From Peteryoungia desertarenae (lineage in GTDB: Bacteria > Pseudomonadota > Alphaproteobacteria > Rhizobiales > Rhizobiaceae): a stretch of 64,000 nt of DNA. The stretch is taken from positions 622,001 through 686,000 of the forward strand of contig NZ_CP058350.1 of NCBI RefSeq assembly GCF_005860795.2. Reading direction: 5' to 3'. Positions 34,733 to 45,098 of this stretch are shown piece by piece. Under the pieces are notes generated by a model, which had not been told where the DNA came from, did no database searches, and worked only from the letters and a program-made list of their open reading frames with translations. The first letter of the stretch is position 1. The number at the start of each line of letters is the position of its first letter. The translations under genes and the position numbers were made by a program.

Positions 34733-37099
34733 TCATTCAGCGGCCTGCCGCGTCTGAACGGCCTGCAAGGCAGTCCAGACGGCAAGCGGGGTTGCGGGCA
34801 TGTTCAGGTGATTATTGCCGATCGCATCGGTGATGGCATTCATCAGAGCTGGTGGTGAACCGATGGCCCCGGCCTCACCGCATCCCTTGATCCCGAGTGG
34901 ATTGCCCGGACACGGCGTGTTCTGATGCGACACCTGGAAGGACGGCAGATCATCGGCACGCGGCATGGCGTAATCCATGTAGCTTGCCGTCAGTAGCTGG
35001 CCGGTCGCCGAATCATAACGAACCCCTTCGAGAAGGGCCTGTCCGATGCCTTGGGCAATGCCTCCATGCACCTGTCCCTCGACAATCATCGGGTTGATGA
35101 TGTTACCGAAGTCGTCTGCCGCGACGAACTGGATGATCTCGGTCTTGCCCGTTTCGGGATCAACCTCGACCTCGGCGATGTAGCAGCCCGCCGGGAAGGT
35201 AAAGTTGGAGGGATCATAGAAGGCCCCCTCCTTGAGGCCGGGCTCCATGCCGGATGGCAGGTTGTGCGCCGTATAGGCAGCCAGCGCCACTTGGAACCAT
35301 GGAACCGCCTTGTCGGTTCCGGCAACCTTCAGTTCCCCGTTTTCAATGACGACGTCGCTCTCGTCAGCTTCCATCAGATGCGCTGCGATCTTCTTCGCCT
35401 TGGCCTCGACCTTGTCGAGCGCCTTGACAATAGCGGACATGCCGACCGCACCGGAGCGGGAACCATAGGTGCCCATGCCCATCTGGACCTTGTCAGTATC
35501 ACCATGGACGATCGAGACATTGTCCAATGGCACACCGAGCCGCTCGGCAACAAGTTGGGCAAATGTGGTTTCATGGCCCTGGCCATGGCTGTGCGAACCG
35601 GTGAGCACCTCGACGGTGCCAACGGCATTCACCCGAACCTCAGCCGATTCCCATAGGCCAACACCGGCACCCAGCGAACCAACCGCCGCCGACGGCGCGA
35701 TGCCGCAGGCTTCGATGTAGCAGCTCATGCCGATGCCGCGCAGCTTGCCACGTTTGGCGGCTTCTGCCTTGCGGGCTGGGAAGCCGTTCCAGTCTGACGC
35801 TTCCATTGCCGCAGAGAGCGATGCCTCATAGTCACCAGCGTCGTAGCACATGATGACCGGCGTCTGGTATGGGAAGCTGCGGATGAAGTTCTGCCGACGC
35901 AGCTCAGCGGGCGAGACGCCCAGTTCACGGGCCGCCGTTTCGACGGTCCGCTCCAGCAGATAGGTCGCTTCCGGTCGCCCTGCCCCGCGATAGGCATCGA
36001 CCGGGACGGTATTTGTATAGACGGTGCGGACATTGCAGTGGATCGCGGGGATGGCGTACTGACCCGACAGAAGTGTCGCGTAGAGATAGGTCGGCACCGA
36101 CGACGAGAAGAGCGACATATAGGCCCCGAGATTGGCGACCGTGTCGACCTTCAGGCCAATGATGTTGTTGTCCTTGTCAAAGGCCATCTTCACCTTGGAC
36201 ACGTGATCGCGTCCATGGGCATCGGTAAGGAAGGCTTCGGTGCGGTCCGACGTCCACTTGACCGGCACGCCGGTTTTCTTGGAAGCCCAGAGACACACCA
36301 CCTCTTCGGGATAGATATAGATTTTGGAACCGAAACCGCCGCCGACGTCGGGCGCGATGACGCGGAGCTTGTGCTCCGGCGCGACATTATAGAAGGCGCT
36401 CATCACAAGGCGCGCCACATGCGGATTCTGGGACGTTGTGTAGCAGGTGAAGTGATCCTCTGCCGTGTCATAAACCCCCAGGGTCGCCCGCGGCTCCATG
36501 GGATTGGGCGAAAGCCGGTTATTGAGGATCTCGATCTCGGTCACATGGGCCGCCTGGGCAATAGCCGCATCTGCGGCAGCGCTGTCACCGATTTCCCAGT
36601 CAAAGATCAGGTTGCCGGGGGCCTCGGGATGAAGCTCCGGTGCGCCAGACTGCAGAGCCGCGACTGCGTCGGTAACGACAGGCAATTCCTCATAATCCAC
36701 GACGACCGCTTCGGCTGCATCACGCGCCTCGCCGACACTGTCCGCAATCACGATTGCAACGGCATCGCCCACATAACGAACCTTTTCATGCGCCAGTGGT
36801 CGCCAGGCACCCATTTTCATCGGACTGCCGTCTTTGGAATGGATCATCCAGCCGCAGATCAGATTGCCGATACCGTCTGCCAGAAGCTGCTTGCCGTCGA
36901 GAACGTCAATCACGCCCGGCATGGCCTTGGCCGCAGAAACGTCGATCGATTTGATCTTTGCATGAGCATAGGGCGAGCGTACAAAGCTCGCAAACTTCAT
37001 ACCCGGAACGACCATGTCATCCGTATACCGGCCCTTGCCGGTCAAGAACCGCTTGTCTTCCTTGCGCGTCACGCGCGCGCCAATTCCTTCCACACCCAT
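34733..37099 (-). CDS. molybdenum hydroxylase large subunit, form II CoxL-like (AYRGAGR)
   Basis: The 788-residue molybdopterin-cytosine-dinucleotide subunit. Family motifs are GGGFGSK (253-259), GAGRPE in [12 protein letters not shown] (AYRGAGR at 369-375), and the catalytic glutamate region [13 protein letters not shown] near residues 740-752. True CO dehydrogenases carry the AYXCSFR loop with a cysteine that binds copper; AYRGAGR has none, so CO oxidation is not supported and the substrate (an aldehyde, purine or N-heterocycle) is unknown. It lies 12 bases upstream of the coxM-type gene. Confidence 0.85.
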   Translation of the reverse strand: MGVEGIGARVTRKEDKRFLTGKGRYTDDMVVPGMKFASFVRSPYAHAKIKSIDVSAAKAMPGVIDVLDGKQLLADGIGNLICGWMIHSKDGSPMKMGAWRPLAHEKVRYVGDAVAIVIADSVGEARDAAEAVVVDYEELPVVTDAVAALQSGAPELHPEAPGNLIFDWEIGDSAAADAAIAQAAHVTEIEILNNRLSPNPMEPRATLGVYDTAEDHFTCYTTSQNPHVARLVMSAFYNVAPEHKLRVIAPDVGGGFGSKIYIYPEEVVCLWASKKTGVPVKWTSDRTEAFLTDAHGRDHVSKVKMAFDKDNNIIGLKVDTVANLGAYMSLFSSSVPTYLYATLLSGQYAIPAIHCNVRTVYTNTVPVDAYRGAGRPEATYLLERTVETAARELGVSPAELRRQNFIRSFPYQTPVIMCYDAGDYEASLSAAMEASDWNGFPARKAEAAKRGKLRGIGMSCYIEACGIAPSAAVGSLGAGVGLWESAEVRVNAVGTVEVLTGSHSHGQGHETTFAQLVAERLGVPLDNVSIVHGDTDKVQMGMGTYGSRSGAVGMSAIVKALDKVEAKAKKIAAHLMEADESDVVIENGELKVAGTDKAVPWFQVALAAYTAHNLPSGMEPGLKEGAFYDPSNFTFPAGCYIAEVEVDPETGKTEIIQFVAADDFGNIINPMIVEGQVHGGIAQGIGQALLEGVRYDSATGQLLTASYMDYAMPRADDLPSFQVSHQNTPCPGNPLGIKGCGEAGAIGSPPALMNAITDAIGNNHLNMPATPLAVWTALQAVQTRQAAE

Positions 37100-37210
37100 C
37101 TTCTTCTCCTCCAGAAAAACAGGATTCCGGTCAGTGACATCGGGCAGCAGCCGTACAATGAACCCTCAGGCTCATGATGAGCCCGGTTCCTACGAGCCCT
37201 GCCAAGCGCC

Positions 37211-37699
37211 TTATTCGGCGGCCTGACGGCCCGCATGCATTTCTTCATTGGCTGCCAGCACGGCCTTGACGATGTTGTGGTAGCCGGTGCAGCGACAGAT
37301 ATTGCCTTCCAGTTCATGCCGCACCGTGGCTTCATCGAGGGAGCCATTGTGACGACAGATCATGTCGAGCGCCGTCATCACCATGCCCGGCGTGCAGAAG
37401 CCGCATTGCAGACCATGATGTTCCTTGAAGGCAGCCTGGACGGGGTGAAGCTCGCCATTGTTTGAAATGCCTTCGATGGTGGTGATCGAAGAGCCGGACG
37501 CCTGAACGGCAAGGATCGAACAGCTTTTGATCGATTTCCCGTCCATGTGAACGACGCAGGTGCCGCACTGGGTCGTATCACAGCCCACATGCGTTCCTGT
37601 CAGTCCCAGATTTTCCCGAATGAAATGTACGAGCAGCGTGCGGTCTTCGCACTCACCGCTCACTGAGCGGCCGTTCACCGTCAGCGTCACCTTCGTCAT
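37211..37699 (-). CDS. molybdenum hydroxylase [2Fe-2S] subunit (CoxS-like)
   Basis: The 162-residue small subunit carries two [2Fe-2S] clusters. The N-terminal plant-ferredoxin-type site uses C40, C45, C48 and C60 ([14 protein letters not shown] ... KSC). The C-terminal helical cluster uses CGFCTPGM and the pair in CRCTGYHNI. It is the first gene of the S-L-M operon, separated from the large subunit by 111 bases. No accessory maturation genes (coxDEFG) are nearby. Confidence 0.88.
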   Translation of the reverse strand: MTKVTLTVNGRSVSGECEDRTLLVHFIRENLGLTGTHVGCDTTQCGTCVVHMDGKSIKSCSILAVQASGSSITTIEGISNNGELHPVQAAFKEHHGLQCGFCTPGMVMTALDMICRHNGSLDEATVRHELEGNICRCTGYHNIVKAVLAANEEMHAGRQAAE

Positions 37700-38012
37700 G
37701 TTGTTCCTCCTCGTGTCCTCCCTGACACTGGGCTTATCGTGTGTGTTTTCCGTGTGGCGATCAACAACTTTGCGATGGCGAAACGAAAAATTCCATTCCG
37801 CAGCGCAGCAATGGGAGCCTTGTAAATCCTGCGTTCATCTTCGAACGCTCATGGAAGGAAGCCACTTCCAGATGGGGCGCTCAAGGCCATAGACATTCAT
37901 GATGATGAAGCTATGGTTCAAAGGCGCACCGCCAAAGCCAGAATGCCCGGGGTGGGGTGGCGCGAGAGAATCGATCCGGCCCGACCGGAACCATGAACTA
38001 GGAGAGAAATCG
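37700..38012. other. intergenic region between coxS-type gene and glycine-zipper lipoprotein gene
   Basis: This 313-base gap has divergent promoters for the neighbouring genes. I see no complete -35/-10 set, no FNR/FixK dyad and no conserved RNA. AGGAGAG precedes the lipoprotein ATG. Confidence 0.4.
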
Positions 38013-38276
38013 ATGAAAAAGGCTCTTGTGCTCTTGCTGGTTGGCTTGTCGGCAGCCAGCTGCACCCAGACGGAACGTGGCGCGGCCATCGGTGCGGGTG
38101 CTGGTGCGATTATCGGTGGCGCGGTGACCGGCAACGTCCGTGGCGCGGCTGTCGGCGCAGCCATCGGCGGCGTGTCTGGCGCTGTCATCGGCAATGTCAG
38201 CCAGCAGCCCGGCCAGTGCTACTATCGTGACCGCTATGGTCGCCGCTACATTGATAGCTGCCCGCGCGGCTACTGA
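38013..38276 (+). CDS. glycine-zipper (YMGG-like) outer-membrane lipoprotein
   Basis: The 87-residue protein starts with a lipoprotein signal MKKALVLLLVGLSAASC (lipobox AASC, C17). Residues ~25-65 are a glycine-zipper helix of GxxxG repeats (AAIGAGAGAIIGGAVTGNVRGAAVGAAIGGVSGAVIGN), as in YMGG and SlyB-like proteins. The C-terminus YYRDRYGRRYIDSCPRGY is tyrosine/arginine-rich with a cysteine. The role is structural envelope stabilisation by family analogy. A terminator follows at 38283. Confidence 0.85.
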   Translation: MKKALVLLLVGLSAASCTQTERGAAIGAGAGAIIGGAVTGNVRGAAVGAAIGGVSGAVIGNVSQQPGQCYYRDRYGRRYIDSCPRGY

Positions 38277-38282
38277 TCTTGA

Positions 38283-38318
38283 ACAGGCGGGTGCGCGCGG
38301 CGCGCCTGCCTGTTTTCT
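38283..38318 (+). terminator. rho-independent terminator of the glycine-zipper gene
   Basis: A 14-bp GC-rich stem with two G-T wobbles (arms at 38283-38296 and 38300-38313) is followed by TTTTCT. Confidence 0.75.
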
Positions 38319-38416
38319 CCGGAAAAACCGAATTTTCTATATTCTTTTTCGCTGTTTTTCGCTTAAGTTGCACATGGGCGGGGGAAGCCCAAACAGTCGC
38401 GAAAGCGAAATTGCGT

Positions 38417-40351
38417 ATGCCGAGTAAGAGTTTGTCGTCGCCAGACGGTACGTCGTTTCGACGTATTGGTACAACAGCGTTTGCTGTGTGCCTTGCTTTC
38501 CTGAATCCTGTCACGACCAAACCGGCTTCCGCGCTAGAACTCTTTGGCATAGAGCTTTTTGGCAGCGACGAGCCGGAGCTCGAAGTCGTGGATCCGGTCA
38601 GCTTTAACGTAAGCATCGACGTAACAGGGGCTTCGGAAGAGATTGCTGAGAAGCTCGAACAGGCATCCTTGCTGATCCAGGAAGAAGATGAACCCGTCTC
38701 CGGCGACCTCGGTCTTGTGATCAAGGCTCGCGATGATCGAGACCGACTTATTGCAACACTTTACGAGAACGCCCGTTACGGCGGCATCGTCACCGTATTG
38801 ATCGCCGGCCGCGATATCGACAGCCTCCCACCGAGCCCGACCTTTGACCGCAGCGAACCGATCCCCGTGTCGATCAATGTCGCGCCTGGACCCCTATTCA
38901 CACTTGGAGATATCAGTCTCGAGGGCGATGCCGCCAGCCTCGACGCCTCCGAATATGGGCTGACGACCGGGGGAGAAGCTGGATCGCTGACGATCATCAA
39001 CGCGACCGATCGCATGGTGAACGCCGTCAAGCAACAGGGGCGCCCCCTGACCACCCTGGCCAGCCGCGACGTCGTTGCCGATCACGCAACCACGACAGTG
39101 GATGTGACGATCGCGATCGAGGGCGGACCAGTGGCACCCATCGGCAATGTGACAGTCAAGGGCGCACGTTCCGTTGAGCCGGCTTTCATCGAGCGCTATT
39201 CGCGTCTGCGCGAGGGAGAGGAATATTCGCCGCAACAATTGCGCAAAGCCGCAGAACGCCTGCGGGCTCTGGGCGTTTTCTCATCGGTCTCGATCGAGGA
39301 AGCCGAAGAACTCGGGCCGGAGGGCGGGCTTCCGATCGGGATCGTCGTGTCGGAAGGCAAACACCGCTACTTCGGTGTCGGCGCAAATTATTCCTCGATC
39401 GACGGTCTCGGGCTGGAAGGCTATTGGGGCCACCGCAACCTCTTCGGCGAGGCTGAGTCCCTGCGGCTGGAAGGCTCCATATCAGGTCTCGGCGAAGTCA
39501 GCGATGTGACCGATGTCTCGGACCTGAATTACAGTCTTGGCGCAACCTTCATCAAGCCCGGCGCCTTCTTCCCCTCAGCGACCTTCGAGGCAAGGCTCGC
39601 GGGAGAGACGCTCAACACGGACCACTACGAAGCAGACTCCTTCCTCGGATCTGCAAGCCTTTCCTACGAGATCAATGATACCGATACGGTGACGGGCGGG
39701 CTTTCCCTGACCTATGACATGATCAAGGATGCCTTTGGCGAAAACGACTACCTGACCCTCGGCGTTCCGCTCACCTATACCCGCGACAGCCGAGACAATC
39801 GCCTGAACCCGACCGAGGGCTATCGCGCCAGCATTTCGACGACACCCAGCTATGATGTCTTCGGCAGCACCTTCTTTACGTCCGTGGAGGGGTCCATCTC
39901 TGGCTATCTCGGTCTTGGCGAAGAGGATCGGCTCGTCCTTGCAGCAAGGCTGGACGCAGGCTCACTCTTTGGCGGCAGCGACCTGTCCGCAATTCCCGCC
40001 ACGCGGCGGTTCTTTGCCGGCGGCGGCGGCTCCGTGCGCGGCTATTCGTTCCAGGAGATTTCGCCCTACAACGCTGCCGGCAAGGCAACGGGCGGACGCT
40101 CCTATGTCACCGGATCGGTCGAGGCCCGCATCAGCGTGACGGAAACCATCGGCATCGTGCCATTCTTCGACTTCGGCACCGTTTCAGCAGACGTGACACC
40201 AGACTTTTCGGATCTGCGTATGGGAGCCGGCGTGGGCCTGCGCTATATGACACCGTTCGGGCCCCTTCGTCTCGATGTCGCTGTTCCGCTTCAACGATAT
40301 GAGGGTGGCAGCACTTACGGAATTTATGCTGGGATCGGTCAGAGCTTCTGA
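38417..40351 (+). CDS. tamA: translocation and assembly module outer-membrane protein TamA
   Basis: Omp85-family outer-membrane protein that works with TamB in autotransporter/envelope assembly. The 644-residue protein from ATG 38417 has a signal-like N-terminus and three POTRA domains (roughly residues 60-300: NVAPGPLFTLGDISLEG and PVAPIGNVTVKGARSVEPAFIERYSRLREGEEYSPQQLRKAAERLRALGVF) followed by a C-terminal bacterial surface antigen barrel from ~330, with the VRGYxF-type loop RGYSFQEISP near 540 and a barrel-closing F at the end (YGIYAGIGQSF). The longer frame from 38279 overlaps the terminator and is rejected. tamB follows. Confidence 0.93.
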   Translation: MPSKSLSSPDGTSFRRIGTTAFAVCLAFLNPVTTKPASALELFGIELFGSDEPELEVVDPVSFNVSIDVTGASEEIAEKLEQASLLIQEEDEPVSGDLGLVIKARDDRDRLIATLYENARYGGIVTVLIAGRDIDSLPPSPTFDRSEPIPVSINVAPGPLFTLGDISLEGDAASLDASEYGLTTGGEAGSLTIINATDRMVNAVKQQGRPLTTLASRDVVADHATTTVDVTIAIEGGPVAPIGNVTVKGARSVEPAFIERYSRLREGEEYSPQQLRKAAERLRALGVFSSVSIEEAEELGPEGGLPIGIVVSEGKHRYFGVGANYSSIDGLGLEGYWGHRNLFGEAESLRLEGSISGLGEVSDVTDVSDLNYSLGATFIKPGAFFPSATFEARLAGETLNTDHYEADSFLGSASLSYEINDTDTVTGGLSLTYDMIKDAFGENDYLTLGVPLTYTRDSRDNRLNPTEGYRASISTTPSYDVFGSTFFTSVEGSISGYLGLGEEDRLVLAARLDAGSLFGGSDLSAIPATRRFFAGGGGSVRGYSFQEISPYNAAGKATGGRSYVTGSVEARISVTETIGIVPFFDFGTVSADVTPDFSDLRMGAGVGLRYMTPFGPLRLDVAVPLQRYEGGSTYGIYAGIGQSF

Positions 40352-40380
40352 TCCGATTGCGCGATGACGAGCAAGGCCTC

Positions 40381-43300
40381 ATGACACTGATGAAGTCCGC
40401 ATTTTTCTGGATTGGTCGCATCATTGCTGCCGCGTTCGCGGTTGTGATGACACTTCTGATCGTGGGGCTTCTGCTTGGTGGCTTCACCCGTTTCGGAGCC
40501 GAGTTTGCAGCAGAGCAGATCGCTGGACTGATCTCTTCGGAAAACCAGCAGATCAGGATCGAGGGTCCGAGCCCGCTGCTCCGCCGAGAGCTGACGATCG
40601 ACCGGATCACGGTTGCAGACAAAGAAGGCGTCTATGCGCAGGTCGACGATCTCTCGCTTCAATGGTCCCCGCTGGACCTCTTGTCCGGTCGCTTCACGGC
40701 GGACCGAATTTTTGCCGAAACAGTGAGCCTATTGCGTCCACCAGAGCCGAGTGACACACAGCAAGCCGACGATGGAGCGCCCTTCTCGCTACCGATCGAG
40801 ATCGACGTCGAGGAGCTCAATCTGCCAAGGGTCGAGGTCGGAGAGGCGATTGCAGGTCGGCAGGCAAATTTCGGTGTAACGGGCAGTGCCCAGGCAATTG
40901 GCAGCGAGCTTCAGGCTTCGCTCGACATGCAGCAACTGAGTGGTGGGGAGGCAAGGCTCAGAGGCGATGTCGCCTATGCGCCTGATGACAACCGGTTGCG
41001 TCTCGATGTCGATTTTTCAGAGCCGCAGGGCGGACTTCTGGCGTCCATGCTGCAATTGCCTGGTGACCCGGCGCTCAGTCTGGACATTCAAGGAGACGGT
41101 CCCATCAGCGATTGGCGCGGCATGATCGGCGCCGAACTGGACGGACAGCCCACCGCCAATCTGATGGTCGAACATGAGCTTCTCGACAACCAGCAACGGC
41201 GCATCACTATCGACGGACAGGGGCAGTTTGCCGAACTCTTGCCGCCGCAACTGCGCGAGCCCTTTGCCGGCGAAACAGAAATTGACGTTTCGACGGTGCT
41301 TGATCCCTCCGGCGCCATCACCATTGAACGGGGTAATCTTCGCTCGGCCAGTCTCGCTGTGGAAGCGTCCGGTCGCTATGACGCCACCGGAGAAAATACG
41401 TTATCCGCTATCTTCAGAGCAACCGGTGAGCCTGTGTCCATTCAATGGACGGTTGGTGAAACCCCGCTCTCCTTTGCCCTGGAAGACCTGTCACTTGAAC
41501 TTAGTGGCATGGCTTCAAACGCCTCCCTGACTGCTGCTCTTTCCCTTGCGCAACTCCAAATCCCGGATACTCAGCTATCAGACATTGAAATTGCCTTGTC
41601 GAGTAACGGGTTCGACATTGCTGATCGCAGTGGTCCGCTGACGATCAAAGCCTCGGCGGCGCAAGTCCGCTCGACAGACCCGACATTGTCTCAGTATCTC
41701 GAAGCACCGGTAGAGATCGCAGCCGACATCATGCTGAAGGCCGACAGTGTCGAGGTCCTCTCACTCTCCCTCGACAGCGGTCGCATTGATGGGCAAGCGT
41801 CCGGGGTTTACGACCTCGCACAAAACAGTCTCTCAGCCGACTTTGCAACAACAGTCAGTCCCACTCTTCTGCCTGAGCAATTGGCATCCCGTCTGGAAAA
41901 TGAGGTGTCCATACGTGGCCACATTGACTACCGTCCGCCGCGAGACATCGCGATCAGTGACCTGACGATCTTGACCGACAAGGGGTCCATCTCCGGCGAG
42001 GCGAGCCTTGACGCAAACAATGAGGTAAACGTCAATCTCGAGGGTGAACTCAACGATCTGTCGCTGCTCTCCGAAAACATCAGCGGACGAGCCAATCTGA
42101 GTATTTCGGCAAGCGGCCCACTAGATGAACTTGAGGGCGAGGCAACAGTCACTGTGCCGGAAGGCCAAGCCGCCGGATATGACATCGAGGATCTGACCGT
42201 CACAGCACAAGGTACGGCGGACCCGGTAAACCCCAGAGGCGACATCACACTTTCAGGGCGCCTTGGAGGCCAACCGATCGAGGGCTCGGCGGAACTGACT
42301 ACGGAGGATGGACAGACACGCATCCCGCAGATCAGGCTGAGCAATGGTGAAAACACCGTCGAAGGGTCGCTCACACTCAACGACAATTTCCGCCCCTCCG
42401 GCACGATCAATTTCGATCTGCCGGACATTGGTCCCTTGGCAGCCCTCGCGGGCCAGGAAATCTCTGGGGATCTTAGCGGGGAGGTTCGCCTGTCTTCGAC
42501 CGGCGAAAACACGAGCGCCGATATCCGAGCCGAAGGCGATCAACTGTCGCGTGACGGACTGTCGATATCCAAACCAAGGCTTGATATCTCTGCCTCAAAC
42601 CTTGCCGAACTGTCTGCTGAGGGTAGTCTGACGGCGGAGGAAATCCGGTCTGGCGAAACCCGTATCCAGGATCCGACCATCTCGCTTGAACAACTGGCGG
42701 GCAACACCGCGATCGATGCCGAGGGACTGCTGGACGGCGTCCCTATCCAGCTTAATACAAACCTTCGCCAGGGCGATAATGGCCTTGAGATCGACATCGA
42801 TCCTTTCTCGACCACCATCCGCGGCATCCCGATCCAGCTGAACGAACCGCTGAACCTTACAGTATCCGATGGCACGGCGACGATCCCCCCAACCACGCTG
42901 TCAGTTGGAACGGGGGAAGTGACCGTAAGCGGGACGGCGGGTCAAAGCCTCGACCTCAACTTGCAGCTCAATTCTGTTCCTGCGAGCCTCGCGTCTGCCT
43001 TTGCACCGGACATCGCACCGTCCGGGACGATTTCAGGTAGCGCCGAGGTCACCGGGACACCTGCTGCACCAAATGTGACCTATGATTTGACATGGTCCGA
43101 GGCTCAGGTGGCCCAAACGCGCAGCGCCAATCTGCCTCCGCTAACCGTTACCGCAGAAGGAAGCTTCCAGAACAATCAGCTGACGATTGAGACCAATGTC
43201 AGTGGCAGCGGCTTGTCGTTGTCCGGCGGTGGCTCAATCTCCCTTGCCAACCAGAGACTCGATCTGCAGTTTGATGGCGTTATCCCGTTTCAGTTGCTGA

Positions 43301-44541
43301 CCAGCATCCTGGCGCCGCAGGGCCTCTCCCTTGAAGGCCAGGCAGCCGTTGATCTTTCCGTGACCGGCACCACTATGAACCCGCAGATCCGTGGTCAGAT
43401 TACGACAAGCGAAAGCCGGCTCGTGGATGTGCGCCGCAACCTGGCCCTGGAGGGGCTGAACGGCAGCGTCAACTTCACGGGAACAACAGCCGAGATCTCC
43501 AACCTGACAGGTCGCCTTGCAACGGGCGGCACTGTCAGCGTCAACGGTACAATCAATCTGACAGGTGCTGGTCTCCCTGCTGACATCGCAATTGTTTTGG
43601 ACAATGCGGTCTATGTCGACGGAACCACGGTGACCAGCAGGGTTAACGGGAATCTGACGCTCACAGGGCCGCTGCTTGCCGGGCCTTTGCTGGCAGGCAC
43701 GGTGAACCTTGATGAGACTTCCATCACAATTCCCGAACGCCTGCCGTCGAGCCTTGCGGAGATCGACATAAGACATCGCAATGCGCCTCAGGCTGTGCGA
43801 AACCAGACGACAGAGGTTCGCCCGGCGGATGGCACGCAATCCAACTCTCCGGTTCGGCTTGACGTCAGGGTATCGTCGCCGTCTCAGATCTTTGTCCGGG
43901 GTCGCGGCATCGATGCCGAACTGGGCGGCGCATTGACGCTCACAGGAACAGTATCCTCTCCGATCGCAGTGGGAGCATTCGAGCTGAGACGGGGACGCCT
44001 TCAGATCCTGACGAAACGGCTTCAGTTTACCAGAGGCACGATCACCTTCGCCGGCTCGCTCGTTCCAAGGCTCGACATGGAGGCGACGACGACCTCAAAC
44101 AGCACGACGATCACGATTACCATTTCCGGCCTGGCGAATGATCCCGCGATTGCCTTCTCATCGTCTCCAGCCTTGCCACAGGATGAAATTCTCGCAGAGC
44201 TGATCTTCGGCCAGTCCCTGTCTCGTCTCTCACCCCTGCAGATCGCCCAATTGGCAGACGCCGCAGCGCAGCTGGCAGGCGGCACGTCTTCCTCGCTTTT
44301 TCAGGCGCTAAGGTCGACGCTTGGCGTCGACGACCTCGACATCTCGACGGACGAAACCGGACAAACGACATTCAGCGCCGGAAAATACCTGAATGATCGA
44401 ACCTATCTGGAGCTCCAACAAAGCGGCAACGGCGACAGCAAGGCGATCATCAATCTCGACATCGGTCGCGGGTTGAAGCTGAAGGGCGAAGCGGGCGGTC
44501 GCGGGGCCGGAGCAGGTATCTATTACGAGAAGGAATACTGA
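40381..44541 (+). CDS. tamB: translocation/assembly module protein TamB (AsmA-like)
   Basis: A 1386-residue inner-membrane-anchored protein. One N-terminal membrane helix (SAFFWIGRIIAAAFAVVMTLLIVGLLLGG, residues ~5-33) is followed by a very long beta-helix-rich periplasmic part, rich in D/N/T/S with repeated xxGxxSLT-type strands, and a C-terminal DUF490/TamB domain (from ~1050, EIDIRHRNAPQ, RGRGIDAELGGALTLTG, FARGQSLSRLSPLQIAQLADAAAQLAGG) that contacts TamA. It bridges the inner and outer membrane for lipid or protein transport. Start at ATG 40381; it is 29 bases after tamA. Confidence 0.94.
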   Translation: MTLMKSAFFWIGRIIAAAFAVVMTLLIVGLLLGGFTRFGAEFAAEQIAGLISSENQQIRIEGPSPLLRRELTIDRITVADKEGVYAQVDDLSLQWSPLDLLSGRFTADRIFAETVSLLRPPEPSDTQQADDGAPFSLPIEIDVEELNLPRVEVGEAIAGRQANFGVTGSAQAIGSELQASLDMQQLSGGEARLRGDVAYAPDDNRLRLDVDFSEPQGGLLASMLQLPGDPALSLDIQGDGPISDWRGMIGAELDGQPTANLMVEHELLDNQQRRITIDGQGQFAELLPPQLREPFAGETEIDVSTVLDPSGAITIERGNLRSASLAVEASGRYDATGENTLSAIFRATGEPVSIQWTVGETPLSFALEDLSLELSGMASNASLTAALSLAQLQIPDTQLSDIEIALSSNGFDIADRSGPLTIKASAAQVRSTDPTLSQYLEAPVEIAADIMLKADSVEVLSLSLDSGRIDGQASGVYDLAQNSLSADFATTVSPTLLPEQLASRLENEVSIRGHIDYRPPRDIAISDLTILTDKGSISGEASLDANNEVNVNLEGELNDLSLLSENISGRANLSISASGPLDELEGEATVTVPEGQAAGYDIEDLTVTAQGTADPVNPRGDITLSGRLGGQPIEGSAELTTEDGQTRIPQIRLSNGENTVEGSLTLNDNFRPSGTINFDLPDIGPLAALAGQEISGDLSGEVRLSSTGENTSADIRAEGDQLSRDGLSISKPRLDISASNLAELSAEGSLTAEEIRSGETRIQDPTISLEQLAGNTAIDAEGLLDGVPIQLNTNLRQGDNGLEIDIDPFSTTIRGIPIQLNEPLNLTVSDGTATIPPTTLSVGTGEVTVSGTAGQSLDLNLQLNSVPASLASAFAPDIAPSGTISGSAEVTGTPAAPNVTYDLTWSEAQVAQTRSANLPPLTVTAEGSFQNNQLTIETNVSGSGLSLSGGGSISLANQRLDLQFDGVIPFQLLTSILAPQGLSLEGQAAVDLSVTGTTMNPQIRGQITTSESRLVDVRRNLALEGLNGSVNFTGTTAEISNLTGRLATGGTVSVNGTINLTGAGLPADIAIVLDNAVYVDGTTVTSRVNGNLTLTGPLLAGPLLAGTVNLDETSITIPERLPSSLAEIDIRHRNAPQAVRNQTTEVRPADGTQSNSPVRLDVRVSSPSQIFVRGRGIDAELGGALTLTGTVSSPIAVGAFELRRGRLQILTKRLQFTRGTITFAGSLVPRLDMEATTTSNSTTITITISGLANDPAIAFSSSPALPQDEILAELIFGQSLSRLSPLQIAQLADAAAQLAGGTSSSLFQALRSTLGVDDLDISTDETGQTTFSAGKYLNDRTYLELQQSGNGDSKAIINLDIGRGLKLKGEAGGRGAGAGIYYEKEY

Positions 44542-44545
44542 TCGG

Positions 44546-44971
44546 TCACGTCATCTTGCTGGTTTTCAGCAGGATGCTGGACTCCGACGAGTTGATCCCT
44601 TCGATCGAGCGAATTCGTCGCAGCGTTTCATCGAAACCGGCGAGATCGCGCTCTTCAAGCTCTGCAATGAAATCCCAGCGGCCATTGGTACTATGAAGTG
44701 CGCGAACCTGAGGAATGCCCCGCAACTGATGCGCGACACGGTCGCCATACTTGCCGACAACTTCGATCATGACGACCGCGCGAACCCCGCTGGGCTGGAT
44801 TTCCTGCCCTGTGCGGATGGTGAATGCGGCAATTGTGCCATTCGCCACCAAGCGATCGATACGCGCCGCAATTGTCGCGCGTGACGCCCCGGTCATCGCC
44901 GCAAGGGACGCCGCAGGAATGCGTGCATTCTGGCGTAATGCGCCGAGTATCTCGCGGTCCAGATCGTCCAT
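44546..44971 (-). CDS. Lrp/AsnC-family transcriptional regulator
   Basis: The 141-residue protein has an N-terminal winged helix-turn-helix (LDREILGALRQNARIPAASLAAMTGASRATIAARIDRLVANGTI) and a C-terminal RAM/AsnC_trans_reg ligand-binding domain (VMIEVVGKYGDRVAHQLRGIP and FIAELEERDLAGFDETLRRIRSIEGI). It is divergent from rocF (spacer 127 bases), so it is probably the arginine- or ornithine-responsive activator of arginase. Ligand is not readable. Confidence 0.9.
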   Translation of the reverse strand: MDDLDREILGALRQNARIPAASLAAMTGASRATIAARIDRLVANGTIAAFTIRTGQEIQPSGVRAVVMIEVVGKYGDRVAHQLRGIPQVRALHSTNGRWDFIAELEERDLAGFDETLRRIRSIEGINSSESSILLKTSKMT

Positions 44972-45098
44972 GCTTCAACACTTTGTCATCAAGAAGCTGC
45001 ATAATGCAGAATGAAATGAACTTTATGACGATTTTTCGAGTTTTTGCAAACAACAAAAAAGCAGAAGGTGCAGACCCTAGACGTCGTGGAGTGGTGAT

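Noticed and set aside
36038..37177. 379-residue open frame on the + strand
   Set aside because: Antisense to the molybdenum hydroxylase large subunit; composition is a codon shadow.
34733..37699. Carbon monoxide dehydrogenase (aerobic, form I)
   Set aside because: The loop is AYRGAGR rather than AYxCSFR and maturation genes are missing.
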